From: CBDCWQ01 sp965223435
GTDB lineage: Bacteria > Myxococcota > Kuafuiibacteriia > Kuafuiibacteriales > Kuafuiibacteriaceae
Assembly (NCBI GenBank): GCA_965223435.1
Contig: CBDCWQ010000023.1
Coordinates: 1,054,001 to 1,118,000 of the forward strand
DNA length: 64,000 nt
Reading direction: 5' to 3'
Positions 26,753-35,054 of this stretch are shown piece after piece; the stretch's first letter is position 1, and each line of letters opens with the position of its first letter. The translations under genes and the position numbers were made by a program. Under the pieces are notes generated by a model. That model had not been told where the DNA came from. It made no database searches and saw only the letters and a program-made list of their open reading frames with translations.

Positions 26753-28315
26753 CTATCCGTTCACAAACATGCTGATCTGATCTGCGTTCCCAGGTCCTGA
26801 TTTGAGAAGAAATTCGGCGAAGAAGGCGCCCGCCTGGCGTTCGCCAGCCACAGTAGATGGATAAACGTCGTGATTCGAAGATGCGTCGGCACCATTCCTC
26901 ATCAATTCACCACCGATGAATATTTCTACATCCTGAACAAAGTCCTTGCCGTCGTAGTTGACCAGATCTGCGTCGAGATTGGGCGACGCTAGGGCAGGCC
27001 CTTTGATAAGCGTGTTGGCAGGTATATTTGCTGTCACCTCGGCATCCGCACGTACGCGCGCAGCGCCCGCGTTTGCCTGATTGATCGCGTTTAGGATTGA
27101 GACTTCGCCGAAGTTGTTTTCAAATGTCGTCCACTCCGTCGCATCCTCCGAAAGCTTGATGCCACTGACTTGAGCCCAGGAACCGGGCTGGTTACTGTCG
27201 TCCAGGAACAGTTCGCCCCCACCGAGGAGTCGAAGATCGTTGGCACCCGTTGTCTCCACCACCCCGGGAGTCACGCCCACATGGATGGGTGTTGATCCCG
27301 TTGCCGCTTTGACGCCAGCGTTATAGTCGACGTCCACAGCATTGTTGTCGTAAAGATCTACATCTGAGCCGATCTCGAGTTCGGATGTGCCACCAGCGGA
27401 TCCCTCAACGATGGCCACCAGTCGGGCGCTTGCTGCATCACGCCACTCCCACGAGAAGCCCGCGCCGATATCCACGTCGATATCCTGGCTCTGTGTGGCC
27501 GCACCAATTTGGTTATCAATGGCTCGGTCGAGGGTGACGTCGAGCGCAGCGACCTGATCGATGAATCCGGAGCTAGAAAGAAAACAGTCCTCAGGGAATC
27601 CGTCAAAATTGATTCGAAACGTATAGCTATAGTTGATGGTCTTGCCCTGGATATCGGCGGCAGGGCAGGCAACGAGATCGTCGAGACCGGCATTGGAAAT
27701 TACGAAGCTGATCTTGGCTCTGTTTCCGGCGCTCGTATCATTGAAGGCGGCGCCGTCCACCCCCGTGCTTTCGTATTGAAGTAGACCGAAAACGTCTTTG
27801 CCTCCAGATTGTACGACGTTTCCTGTGGTCGCATCCCGGACAAGCAAGAGGTTCTTGGGATGAAGTGCATCCGGCCCGCCGAGCTCAGTCAGTTCGTGTG
27901 CTGCGAACCCCGCTCCGGAAAGCGCAGATTGCGCTACAACGGCGCCGTCTTGAGTCAGAGCCACAGCCGCGACCTCGGATGGGGCCTCACTGCCCGAGAC
28001 GCTGAGCACTACGAAGTTATCGCTGGCCCCCACAGTGATATCGGTCAGGAGGTTAGCCCGGCAAAGAATTTTCTTCCCTTCGATGTCCGCCAGATCGGTT
28101 TCGAGATCATTGAGTCCCCGGCCGGCGGGAGCAGCAAACCAGTCGTTGCCTGCCGTTGTGGTGTGCAAGATCCGGTTGAGCTGGGAAAGGATGCCGTGGG
28201 TGAACGTTTCGATGTCGACGGGACCCGTCTCTAGCGAAGCGCCGGCAGCCACCTGATCGTCGAACGCGTCTAGCGTCTTGATCTGGGTTACCGGCCGAAT
28301 AAACGTTTTCGTCAT
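26753..28315 (-). CDS. Head-region structural protein, large and beta-rich
   Basis: 520 aa, acidic. N-terminus TKTFIRPVTQIKTLDAFDDQ, then alternating beta strands with Asp/Asn/Gly-rich turns; a segment near residue 285 (QDIDVDIGAGFSWEWRDAAS) and one near residue 470 (DFVQDVEIFIGGELMRNGAD) recall fibre or decoration proteins, since the latter wording (quantity of strands ending in a Gly-Gly-Glu-Leu turn) is common in phage appendages. No named domain. It is the first gene after a 270-bp gap downstream of the capsid group. Confidence 0.55.
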   Translation of the reverse strand: MTKTFIRPVTQIKTLDAFDDQVAAGASLETGPVDIETFTHGILSQLNRILHTTTAGNDWFAAPAGRGLNDLETDLADIEGKKILCRANLLTDITVGASDNFVVLSVSGSEAPSEVAAVALTQDGAVVAQSALSGAGFAAHELTELGGPDALHPKNLLLVRDATTGNVVQSGGKDVFGLLQYESTGVDGAAFNDTSAGNRAKISFVISNAGLDDLVACPAADIQGKTINYSYTFRINFDGFPEDCFLSSSGFIDQVAALDVTLDRAIDNQIGAATQSQDIDVDIGAGFSWEWRDAASARLVAIVEGSAGGTSELEIGSDVDLYDNNAVDVDYNAGVKAATGSTPIHVGVTPGVVETTGANDLRLLGGGELFLDDSNQPGSWAQVSGIKLSEDATEWTTFENNFGEVSILNAINQANAGAARVRADAEVTANIPANTLIKGPALASPNLDADLVNYDGKDFVQDVEIFIGGELMRNGADASSNHDVYPSTVAGERQAGAFFAEFLLKSGPGNADQISMFVNG

Positions 28316-28585
28316 GCGAGATCCCTCTCCGTTTCAGCCACTCGTGCCATCGTGTGAGCGGAATTGTATCGTGCTCACTCGCTCGAACAAGCGTCCGAGG
28401 CCGAGTTGCGAATCGAGGAGGCTAGTTGTGGCACTAAGTCCACGACCCCCGAACCGGAAACGATGCGGTATCTGTCTTGTCAGTTTTGCCGCCGATGTTT
28501 GGTCCAGGCAACGTAGGAAAACGGATGCGGATGAATACACTGTCAATCCGTCCTTTGATCGCCGATGCGCCCTGGCCCCAAGTCC
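28316..28585. other. Gap within the head gene cluster
   Basis: 270 bp with no convincing gene. A 70-codon minus frame (28546-28334) would need a TTG start and has no ribosome site. A TTGACA on the minus strand at 28546-28541 lacks a matching -10 at 16-18 nt, so I do not call a promoter. Confidence 0.4.
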
Positions 28586-29020
28586 TTACTTCTTCTTAGC
28601 CTTGTTTTCGGCCTTTTCTATCTCGGCGAGACCTTTTTTAAGGGTCGGGGTCGTCGAAGACGTGGTCTCTTTATCGCTTGTCCTCTCCCGACTGATAGAT
28701 TCTTTCGACGCTTGCGTCAGGACGTCACTCTTCGCGGCAGGTGCCGGCTTCTTTTCGACGTCGGTCCGCTTTTCCTGCGCTTCAGTCTTCTTGGGTTTCT
28801 CCGGATCTACTCTGCTCTTGAGTCCTGGTTTCTGCCCTACGCGGATAAAATGCTTCGCCAGATCTGCGTGCTTGTCTTGAAGATACTTCCACTCGCTATC
28901 CGTGAGTTCCAACATGGAGGCAGGACGGACGTGTAGAGAGCCCTTCTTGGAGCGTTCGCATCCCTCTGGAAAATCTACTTGCCGAGGGCCAATGTTCGCC
29001 GGAACAACAAATGTCCGCAT
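28586..29020 (-). CDS. Lysine-rich phage protein near the capsid gene
   Basis: 144 aa. The first 65 residues form a compact part (MRTFVVPANIGPRQVDFPEG, MLELTDSEWKYLQDKHADLA). The rest is highly charged Lys/Glu/Ser-rich sequence (KPKKTEAQEKRTDVEKKPAP) ending in a run of lysines, likely disordered. This form is seen in small proteins encoded just after capsid genes, but I cannot name it. Confidence 0.55.
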   Translation of the reverse strand: MRTFVVPANIGPRQVDFPEGCERSKKGSLHVRPASMLELTDSEWKYLQDKHADLAKHFIRVGQKPGLKSRVDPEKPKKTEAQEKRTDVEKKPAPAAKSDVLTQASKESISRERTSDKETTSSTTPTLKKGLAEIEKAENKAKKK

Positions 29021-29062
29021 TGTCCGTCACCTCCTACGTTCCTATTTACCGACAGCAAGGCG

Positions 29063-29353
29063 TTACTTGCCCCCGGTTGTCTTACCGGACAGAGATATGT
29101 TTCCTTTCGTCGGGGATGCCGCTTGGGCCTTGACCTTCGCCGGCCTTTCCTCGGTGACCGGCGGTGGATCGATCACCGATTTGGCCTTGGTAGGCTCGAC
29201 GTCCTTGTGCATTGTTACGGTGAAAAGACCCGTGCCTTGATAGTAGGCGATTTTATCAGGGTCGGTCACCGTGTCGGAGTCACCTTTTTTGAACTTTTTT
29301 CCCCCATGCGAATGGGAGAGTGCGCCTTGGAGCGTAACTGTTGCTCGTGCCAT
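29063..29353 (-). CDS. Small phage protein next to the capsid gene
   Basis: 96 aa. It begins MARATVTLQGALSHSHGGKK and has a short beta-rich head (DPDKIAYYQGTGLFTVTMHK), then a Lys/Pro/Ala-rich tail. It lies 14 bp downstream of the major capsid gene. The first 55 residues look like a small folded domain with a YYQGTG motif; decoration or head-completion are possible roles, not proven. Confidence 0.5.
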   Translation of the reverse strand: MARATVTLQGALSHSHGGKKFKKGDSDTVTDPDKIAYYQGTGLFTVTMHKDVEPTKAKSVIDPPPVTEERPAKVKAQAASPTKGNISLSGKTTGGK

Positions 29354-29367
29354 GAAAACCTCCGGTT

Positions 29368-30564
29368 CTAAATGCCCAATCCGATGTTGTTTGCTTTGAC
29401 GATGGCTTCGAGTTCTTCGAACTCGTTCGCAACCTTAAGTGAAATGGCGTATTGATTGACGCCCTTGAAAATGTCGCGGTCACGTTCGATTTTCACGTCG
29501 CGGCCGATTCCGATGATGAAGTTGTCTTTGTGGGTCAAAATCATTTGTGGGTTTGCTTTGTACGTCACCTTGACGGTGTCGCCATCCCCGATAGCTCCCG
29601 CACCAATGCGTGCGACCGTCCCCAGCGCTGTATCCAGAGTATAGTCGGTGCTCTCAATAAACGCTGAGGTCGGTGTTCCCGCCAAGTCCGACCGTGTCAC
29701 CACGACGCTGGATACTGGCGCGTTCCTTAGCCCGACCGCGGTTGTTCCGTTGAGGGTGATGTGCTCGACGACTGGCGGCTGGTCCGCCCACAGTGGAATT
29801 GGGACCACCGGGACGCCGAACGGAGTGTGGCCAACACCCTCCGTCGCGCGGTCACCGAGGCCGGTTGCTCGCGTGGCGAGCTTCTCAACGAACCGTTGCC
29901 AGAGGTCGGGGCTCAAGAAGAATCGGAGGTTCGCCAAGTTCCGCCGGAACTTCGTGGGCATCGCCCGGATCATCTCTCCGAAGATGCCCAAACCGATATT
30001 TTGCCCGGCGGCATCCACAAGGTTCGCCCCGTCCGCTAGGCGGGACCACCCATCTTGGAGAGCCAGATAGGAGTCTTTGACGTACTGCGAGGTTGAGCCG
30101 CCATCCTTGATGTCGCCCTCAAGCACCGCGTGGCCGTTCTTGTCGCCGTTGATGTAAAGCTCTTCGACGTCGTTTGCAGTTTGAGAGCTCATCATCCGGA
30201 TGATGTGTTGTTCGATGCCCTCGCCCTCAATGTTGATTTCCCGGAAGATGTCGCCGATCTCGAACGGCACCATGATCTCTCTGGGGGTGAGCTCGACCTT
30301 CGACGTCTGAACGCCGCGCCGCAAGTTCGGATCTTTTGCCTCCGCCTTCGGCACGGCCAACCGTCGGCCAATTCCGATTTTGTCGATCTGTAGCGTTTCA
30401 TTCCTAAAGCGCACAACCCGGGCGTTGTTCTTCAGCACCGTCTCGTCGACCACGAAGTCGATGAATTCGTCGCTCTGCGCTGGGTTAAGCTTGCCCTGCG
30501 CCGCCAACGCCTGCGCGGTGATGATCGCTTTCTGGATGAGTTCTTCGTTTGCTATGCCCGTCAT
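29368..30564 (-). CDS. Major capsid protein
   Basis: 398 aa from ATG 30564, with GAGGAGA 8 nt upstream; a TTG at 30570 is a weaker start. The C-terminal part (ILTHKDNFIIGIGRDVKIER, GVNQYAISLKVANEFEELEA) and the long helix-rich middle (IFGEMIRAMPTKFRRNLANL, FFLSPDLWQRFVEKLATRA) are typical of HK97-fold capsid proteins. The N-terminal segment (ELIQKAIITAQALAAQGKLN) may be the scaffold-like delta domain or the N-arm. It follows the scaffold-like gene by 24 bp. Confidence 0.85.
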   Translation of the reverse strand: MTGIANEELIQKAIITAQALAAQGKLNPAQSDEFIDFVVDETVLKNNARVVRFRNETLQIDKIGIGRRLAVPKAEAKDPNLRRGVQTSKVELTPREIMVPFEIGDIFREINIEGEGIEQHIIRMMSSQTANDVEELYINGDKNGHAVLEGDIKDGGSTSQYVKDSYLALQDGWSRLADGANLVDAAGQNIGLGIFGEMIRAMPTKFRRNLANLRFFLSPDLWQRFVEKLATRATGLGDRATEGVGHTPFGVPVVPIPLWADQPPVVEHITLNGTTAVGLRNAPVSSVVVTRSDLAGTPTSAFIESTDYTLDTALGTVARIGAGAIGDGDTVKVTYKANPQMILTHKDNFIIGIGRDVKIERDRDIFKGVNQYAISLKVANEFEELEAIVKANNIGLGI

Positions 30565-30588
30565 GTCCAAAATCTCCTCGCTCTCCGC

Positions 30589-31581
30589 CTAAAAGAGCAC
30601 ATCGCTCCAAAGACTCTTTCTGACCTTCTGAGGGTCATCTGTTCCGCCTGCGGCCTCCACCGACGTGGACGGCGATCGGGCTTTCTCGATGGCTTCGAGA
30701 CGTTCGTTCTGGGCGGCTATTTGTTTACTGATTTGCGTCGCCCATGCGGGAGGCGCCTCCTCTGTTTCCACAGACTTCTTCGTTGGCACCGGCCGGACTC
30801 CGCTTTGGTAAGTGGGATCTTTTGGGAGTTCCTTGCCGACCAGGCGCTGCATCGCTCCTTGGAAGGATTTTTCATCTACCTCCCTAAGCATTTCGAGCAA
30901 CTTAGTTGACGCTTCCGTCAGAGCCTGGGTGCGACGAGCGGTAAACGCCTTTCCGCTCTTGGTAACAAAGTGAAGTTGACCGTCTTCATCCACCTGAATG
31001 AACGCCGAGGCCTGCTCATCGAGCGTAAGGGCCTTTTGTTTCGGCTCCTCGCTTCCGTTGGTCACCTCAGACTTGGCAGCCTCCTTAGGATCATCCGCCT
31101 TCGACGAGGCTTGAGCGGCTGGGCTCCTGGTGTTCTGGGGAAACGGGAATCGGCCGCCCTGAACGTTGCTCAAGAACGCGGCGACACGCATGATTGCCTG
31201 TCGCTCCTCAGGATTTGCTTGCGCTGCCATTCGCCGCATTGAAGGGACGACCGTAGAGAGTGCGCTCTTTAGCTCCTCCGGAATTTGTTTCTTCACGCCA
31301 TCGAGTTTGCTGATCTCGACGAAGTCGAAGCCCATATCCGAGAAGACCTTCACAATCGTTTCTTCCGACGATTCGATTTCTGCTTTGGTTACTTCGGCGG
31401 TCTCGCTCTTTTCGTTCTCTTCCAAGGCGCCCATATCTCCGTCCTCCAAACGTTTCCGGATGAGGAATTCTCTCTGAATGGCAGGTCGATCAACGACGCT
31501 GACTTCGTTGACCTTGAGATCGACGATGCGGCGTACCCCGCGCGTCTCATCTTCTTTTGCCTCTTGGAGTCCGGTCTCCAC
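30589..31581 (-). CDS. Scaffold-like protein with XkdF-tail motif
   Basis: 330 aa. Near the N-terminus it has LKVNEVSVVDRPAIQREFLI, a motif that in XkdF-type protease families follows the protease domain. The remainder is rich in Glu/Lys/Ser with coiled-coil segments (DEQASAFIQVDEDGQLHFVT, WATQISKQIAAQNERLEAIE) and looks like a capsid scaffold. It sits between the protease-containing gene and the major capsid gene, the normal place for a scaffold. The name is inferred from this context. Confidence 0.6.
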   Translation of the reverse strand: METGLQEAKEDETRGVRRIVDLKVNEVSVVDRPAIQREFLIRKRLEDGDMGALEENEKSETAEVTKAEIESSEETIVKVFSDMGFDFVEISKLDGVKKQIPEELKSALSTVVPSMRRMAAQANPEERQAIMRVAAFLSNVQGGRFPFPQNTRSPAAQASSKADDPKEAAKSEVTNGSEEPKQKALTLDEQASAFIQVDEDGQLHFVTKSGKAFTARRTQALTEASTKLLEMLREVDEKSFQGAMQRLVGKELPKDPTYQSGVRPVPTKKSVETEEAPPAWATQISKQIAAQNERLEAIEKARSPSTSVEAAGGTDDPQKVRKSLWSDVLF

Positions 31582-31649
31582 GTTGATGACAAATTAGCGG
31601 AGGCCTCTTTGCGGACGTAACCCTTTTTCTTTTGGTGCGTCGGCTGGAG

Positions 31650-33263
31650 TCAGGCCGCAGTCGAAACGATGCGCGCCAGTCCGCCAATGGAGAAGCCAGT
31701 CAGCTCGCCGCGTTTTACTTGGTTCCAAATTGAGTCAGAGACTACGCGGACGGTCATCAGCCACGTGCCCTTCTTTACGCGTTTTCCGCCGATAATCGTG
31801 TTCTGCATGACGAGCCCGCTCGCGACCAACTCGATACCGATGTCGCCAAACATTTTGTGCATGAGCCCCATCTTGCTCCCCCCTTCTCGACCAAAGTTAG
31901 CGAGAAAATCGTATGCGGCTTGTTCGATGATCTCCGCGGTTATCGTCTCGTTGTGTGCGTCGACCTCGTCGGGGATCAAGACCTCTCCAGTCAGGAGGCG
32001 CTTCTCTTGATTTACCTTCAGGATCGGCACGAAAATCTGTGTGTCGTAGGTGCCAGGCTCCAGACCCTTCACATGGGGTGGAGCAGAAAGCGTCTTATGG
32101 ATAGGCCCGTAGTTCGCGTAGATCTCCTGGGTACTTTCTCCGGCGATGCCGCCCTGGGAGACGGTCTTGCTGAACGAGGTCCACCCCGGCAGGTCGAGCT
32201 TGCCCTGGTAGGAGACGAGAACCTTTCCTTCGAGCGATCGGATGACTTCCGTGAAGGCATTGATATCAAAATCCTTCCAGATCTCACCCGTGCCCTCGGG
32301 CTTCCAGGGCGGGTCGACGTAGAAAAATGTATCGGGCGCATCGAGTTTTTGCATCTCCGCCAACGCATCACCGCGAACGAGTCGAACCCCTTGGAGTCGG
32401 TCCCTAAACGCTTCGAGGTTGGCGAGGAACTTGCTACCAAGAAGCTCTCTCGAGTTGTCTAGCTTGAGACCCCGGCCACGGGCAGAATGCAGGTTGAGGT
32501 ACTTGAATCGGAAGGCCCTCTCTCGATCGCTCGATGGACTACTGTCCCTAAGTTTTTCGAAACGGATCTTGTCGGGTGACCAGTCTTGATCCCTCAGCCA
32601 ACCAAGGTCATCATCGGAAGCCTTGGAGAGAAACCGAAGGAATCCTATGATCTCCGGATCTGCATCCACTAGAACCTCGGACCCTGACTTCTCTTTGAGA
32701 AAGAAAGGCGCCGCGCTCCCCGCATACGGCTCTACGTAGGTCTTGTGTTCGGGGATGTTCGACACGATCCAAGGCGCCCAAACGTCTTTGCCACCCGGGG
32801 AGCGGAAGGGCTTCGCGAATCGCTTTTTAAGTCCTTCTTCTCTTGAGTTGGGGGCGGCTTCCAGGTCTTTCGATCGCTCATCGAGTCCATCGTCCGGCGG
32901 AGGTGGGTGCGGATTTCCGCGGCGCGCCAGTTCGTCTACGATGTGGGCGTGAAAGGAGACAGTATCCGTGGTGGTTATGTTTGCCTTCGGCTTTTCTCGG
33001 AAGAGTTCATGGAGTTGCCGATGAGTTTGAAGAAGCTCGTCAGCGCTGAACCCATGCAACCTCTCCCTTTGCTGTGCTAGGGCCGCTTCTTTGGTTCGTC
33101 GCCTGGCGTTTGGCGCCCGATCCTCCTCGGAAAGAAGGGCACGACCGGTGGGAAGCCCCTGCTTCGGCTGCATTTTTCCGCCGGCGGCCAGCGCTTCAGA
33201 GCGGATGCCCATGAAACCCATTTTAGGGGGCGACCTCGCGAGTTCGATACCCTTTTTGGCCAA
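31650..33263 (-). CDS. N6-adenine methyltransferase fused to XkdF-type prohead serine protease
   Basis: 537 aa in one uninterrupted frame. Residues 1-150 are a charged linker-like region. Residues 155-405 form a D12-class adenine methyltransferase: SPGGK at 155-159, the SAM-binding YVEPYAGSAAPFF at 176-188 and the catalytic DPPW at 317-320, with SYQGK at 351-355. Residues 408-530 match XkdF-type phage proteases (VLIPDEVDAHNETITAEIIE, SKMGLMHKMFGDIGIEL, IWNQVKRGELTGFSIGG). It lies 3 bp downstream of the portal gene, where prohead proteases belong. The methyltransferase insertion is unusual. Confidence 0.8.
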   Translation of the reverse strand: MAKKGIELARSPPKMGFMGIRSEALAAGGKMQPKQGLPTGRALLSEEDRAPNARRRTKEAALAQQRERLHGFSADELLQTHRQLHELFREKPKANITTTDTVSFHAHIVDELARRGNPHPPPPDDGLDERSKDLEAAPNSREEGLKKRFAKPFRSPGGKDVWAPWIVSNIPEHKTYVEPYAGSAAPFFLKEKSGSEVLVDADPEIIGFLRFLSKASDDDLGWLRDQDWSPDKIRFEKLRDSSPSSDRERAFRFKYLNLHSARGRGLKLDNSRELLGSKFLANLEAFRDRLQGVRLVRGDALAEMQKLDAPDTFFYVDPPWKPEGTGEIWKDFDINAFTEVIRSLEGKVLVSYQGKLDLPGWTSFSKTVSQGGIAGESTQEIYANYGPIHKTLSAPPHVKGLEPGTYDTQIFVPILKVNQEKRLLTGEVLIPDEVDAHNETITAEIIEQAAYDFLANFGREGGSKMGLMHKMFGDIGIELVASGLVMQNTIIGGKRVKKGTWLMTVRVVSDSIWNQVKRGELTGFSIGGLARIVSTAA

Positions 33264-33266
33264 TAC

Positions 33267-35054
33267 TTATGCCTCTTCTTCGAGGCGCTGGACCCCAACT
33301 TTGACTTGCTTTTCGAGACGTTTTCTCAATCGGGCCAAGTGAGGGGCCAGAATTTCCTCAATCGCGGTATCCTCGTCGAGATTCTCGGCCTCGAGTAGTC
33401 TTTTTAAAGCGGTGACTTGTTGTCCCGGTTCGGCGGGGTCCGCCTGATTCTTGACTGCCTCAGCCATAAGCAGACTGAAGGGAAGCTTTGGATTGAATCT
33501 TGGGTCCTCGATAAACTCAGGGAGCTCCCGGCCGAGAATGTCTTCGAGTACAATCCGCGCGATCTCAGGCGTCATCCCGCCCGTTTTCTCCGCGCCGGCA
33601 AGAATGCGGACAAGTTCCGCGTTGTCGGTCGTGTTCGGACTGTTCGACTTGAACCGATGATACCTCACGCCCATCGCTGGAAATAGTCGGCGATTAACAA
33701 ACGAATCGAACTCATCCCGTTCCGGCGCGAATACTTGTTCGTCAGCCAGGCGTCGTGAAGAATCTGCCGTGGACCGAGTGTAGTCGTCGCTTTTTCCCAG
33801 GAAGATTGGAGGGAGACGCCAGGCTCGCCGAACATTATCCTGATTGTTGCGGCGGTAGTTTTGAAACAAGGCATCTTTGTGCTGGGTCTCGGTGAGTGGC
33901 ACCATCTGGATCTTAATCTGTCCGGAGTCTTCACCCTCCAGGTCACCCTCGGCCTCAATGATAAGAAATTTACTGTAGTTGTCCGAGCCTTGGATAGAGG
34001 ACTCAACAAAAGACTCGATACGCTGAAGAGTTCCCTCTGTGAGCTGACCGTTGGAACAAAGGACGGCCATGCTCGGGACGTTGTTATTGCGAAAGGTGGT
34101 GTAGTTGATCTCTTCCGCGGCACGGTCCCCGAAGATCGATAGGAGGTCGCCGATGTATCGGGGTAGGCCGTAGGGGCTCCGGGTACAGTAGAGCTTAAAA
34201 TGAACGACCTCGTTTGCACGGAGATGCTCAGGCATGGGCTTCCCCGTCCGCTTCCAGTTTAAGACCTCATCCGGTTTGATGATCTTACCTGTTTCGTTGT
34301 GGCGGACGCGTGGGTCACCGAACTCCTTGAAGTAGCGGACCGCGAATTGCTCGCCGGAGGTGGACCCGAAACCGCCCGGCATCATCCGTGATTGCACGAA
34401 CGGTCGAAATCGATCCCATGCCGCGACGGGTTCGATGCGATGGCTCCCGTCAACTTGAAGTTGGAGCGTTGGGACATCGACCTTGATTGAGGTCTCGTCC
34501 ACCCGACCGAGGCGCATCTGATAGCTAGGAAGGTGAGTGATTCCCTGGATATCACCGCGCGCGTTGCGAATGATCTCCCAGTACGCGTTCCCCGTCGCCT
34601 CGAGGTCCTTTCTCATCTTTCGACGGAGGCAGACGAATGAGTCGCGAAGATTGGCATAGTTGAAAAAATTGGTCAGCCGAACACGCTCCGCTTTGATCTC
34701 CTCTTGGATTTCTTTGGGCATGTCCTTCGTTTCGACACGCGATTGAAGGATATGCCCGAAGCCCTCAATGTTCGTTTCCATCGTTTCGATGACGGGCTGT
34801 AGCTCGGTGTTCTGCTCGGGCAGCATTGCTAAAGAGAGCATGTGAAACGGCGGTTCTATGATCTGCCCATCAGCAGCAAGACTGACGAAGGGATCTTCGG
34901 CGACGGCCTTCGACTGACCTGGTTCTACGCTTGCCTCCGCCCGTTTGGTCACCTTCTCGGTGGGCACGGAAAGGAGCCGAAGCGCCATACGGTTCCGGTG
35001 ATCCGAATGCTCAGCTCGAGACTGTTGTTCCGCCTTTGCTAACTTGACCATCAT
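33267..35054 (-). CDS. Phage portal protein (PBSX type)
   Basis: 595 aa. The core contains features of the PBSX/P2-type portal family: helical clip and wing (LRDSFVCLRRKMRKDLEATG NAYWEIIRN split), SPYGLPRYIGDLLSIFGDRA, NNNVPSMAVLCSNGQLTEGT and the crown-side helix LFQNYRRNNQDNVRRAWRLP. The C-terminus is Lys/Arg/Glu-rich. It would form the dodecameric DNA entry ring. Its start overlaps the terminase stop (ATGA), as is common for terminase-portal pairs. Confidence 0.88.
   Translation of the reverse strand: MMVKLAKAEQQSRAEHSDHRNRMALRLLSVPTEKVTKRAEASVEPGQSKAVAEDPFVSLAADGQIIEPPFHMLSLAMLPEQNTELQPVIETMETNIEGFGHILQSRVETKDMPKEIQEEIKAERVRLTNFFNYANLRDSFVCLRRKMRKDLEATGNAYWEIIRNARGDIQGITHLPSYQMRLGRVDETSIKVDVPTLQLQVDGSHRIEPVAAWDRFRPFVQSRMMPGGFGSTSGEQFAVRYFKEFGDPRVRHNETGKIIKPDEVLNWKRTGKPMPEHLRANEVVHFKLYCTRSPYGLPRYIGDLLSIFGDRAAEEINYTTFRNNNVPSMAVLCSNGQLTEGTLQRIESFVESSIQGSDNYSKFLIIEAEGDLEGEDSGQIKIQMVPLTETQHKDALFQNYRRNNQDNVRRAWRLPPIFLGKSDDYTRSTADSSRRLADEQVFAPERDEFDSFVNRRLFPAMGVRYHRFKSNSPNTTDNAELVRILAGAEKTGGMTPEIARIVLEDILGRELPEFIEDPRFNPKLPFSLLMAEAVKNQADPAEPGQQVTALKRLLEAENLDEDTAIEEILAPHLARLRKRLEKQVKVGVQRLEEEA

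Noticed and set aside
22275..26753. Recurrent TAGTG stop-start junctions as a special signal
   Set aside because: Seen at 22275 and as options at 24421 and 26753, but this is a common form of translational coupling.
28334..28546. 70-codon minus-strand frame between head genes
   Set aside because: Needs a TTG start, has no ribosome-binding sequence, and its composition is unlike the neighbours.
28278..28880. 200-codon plus-strand frame
   Set aside because: It is the reverse shadow of the Lys-rich phage protein and the gap; all real genes here are on the minus strand.
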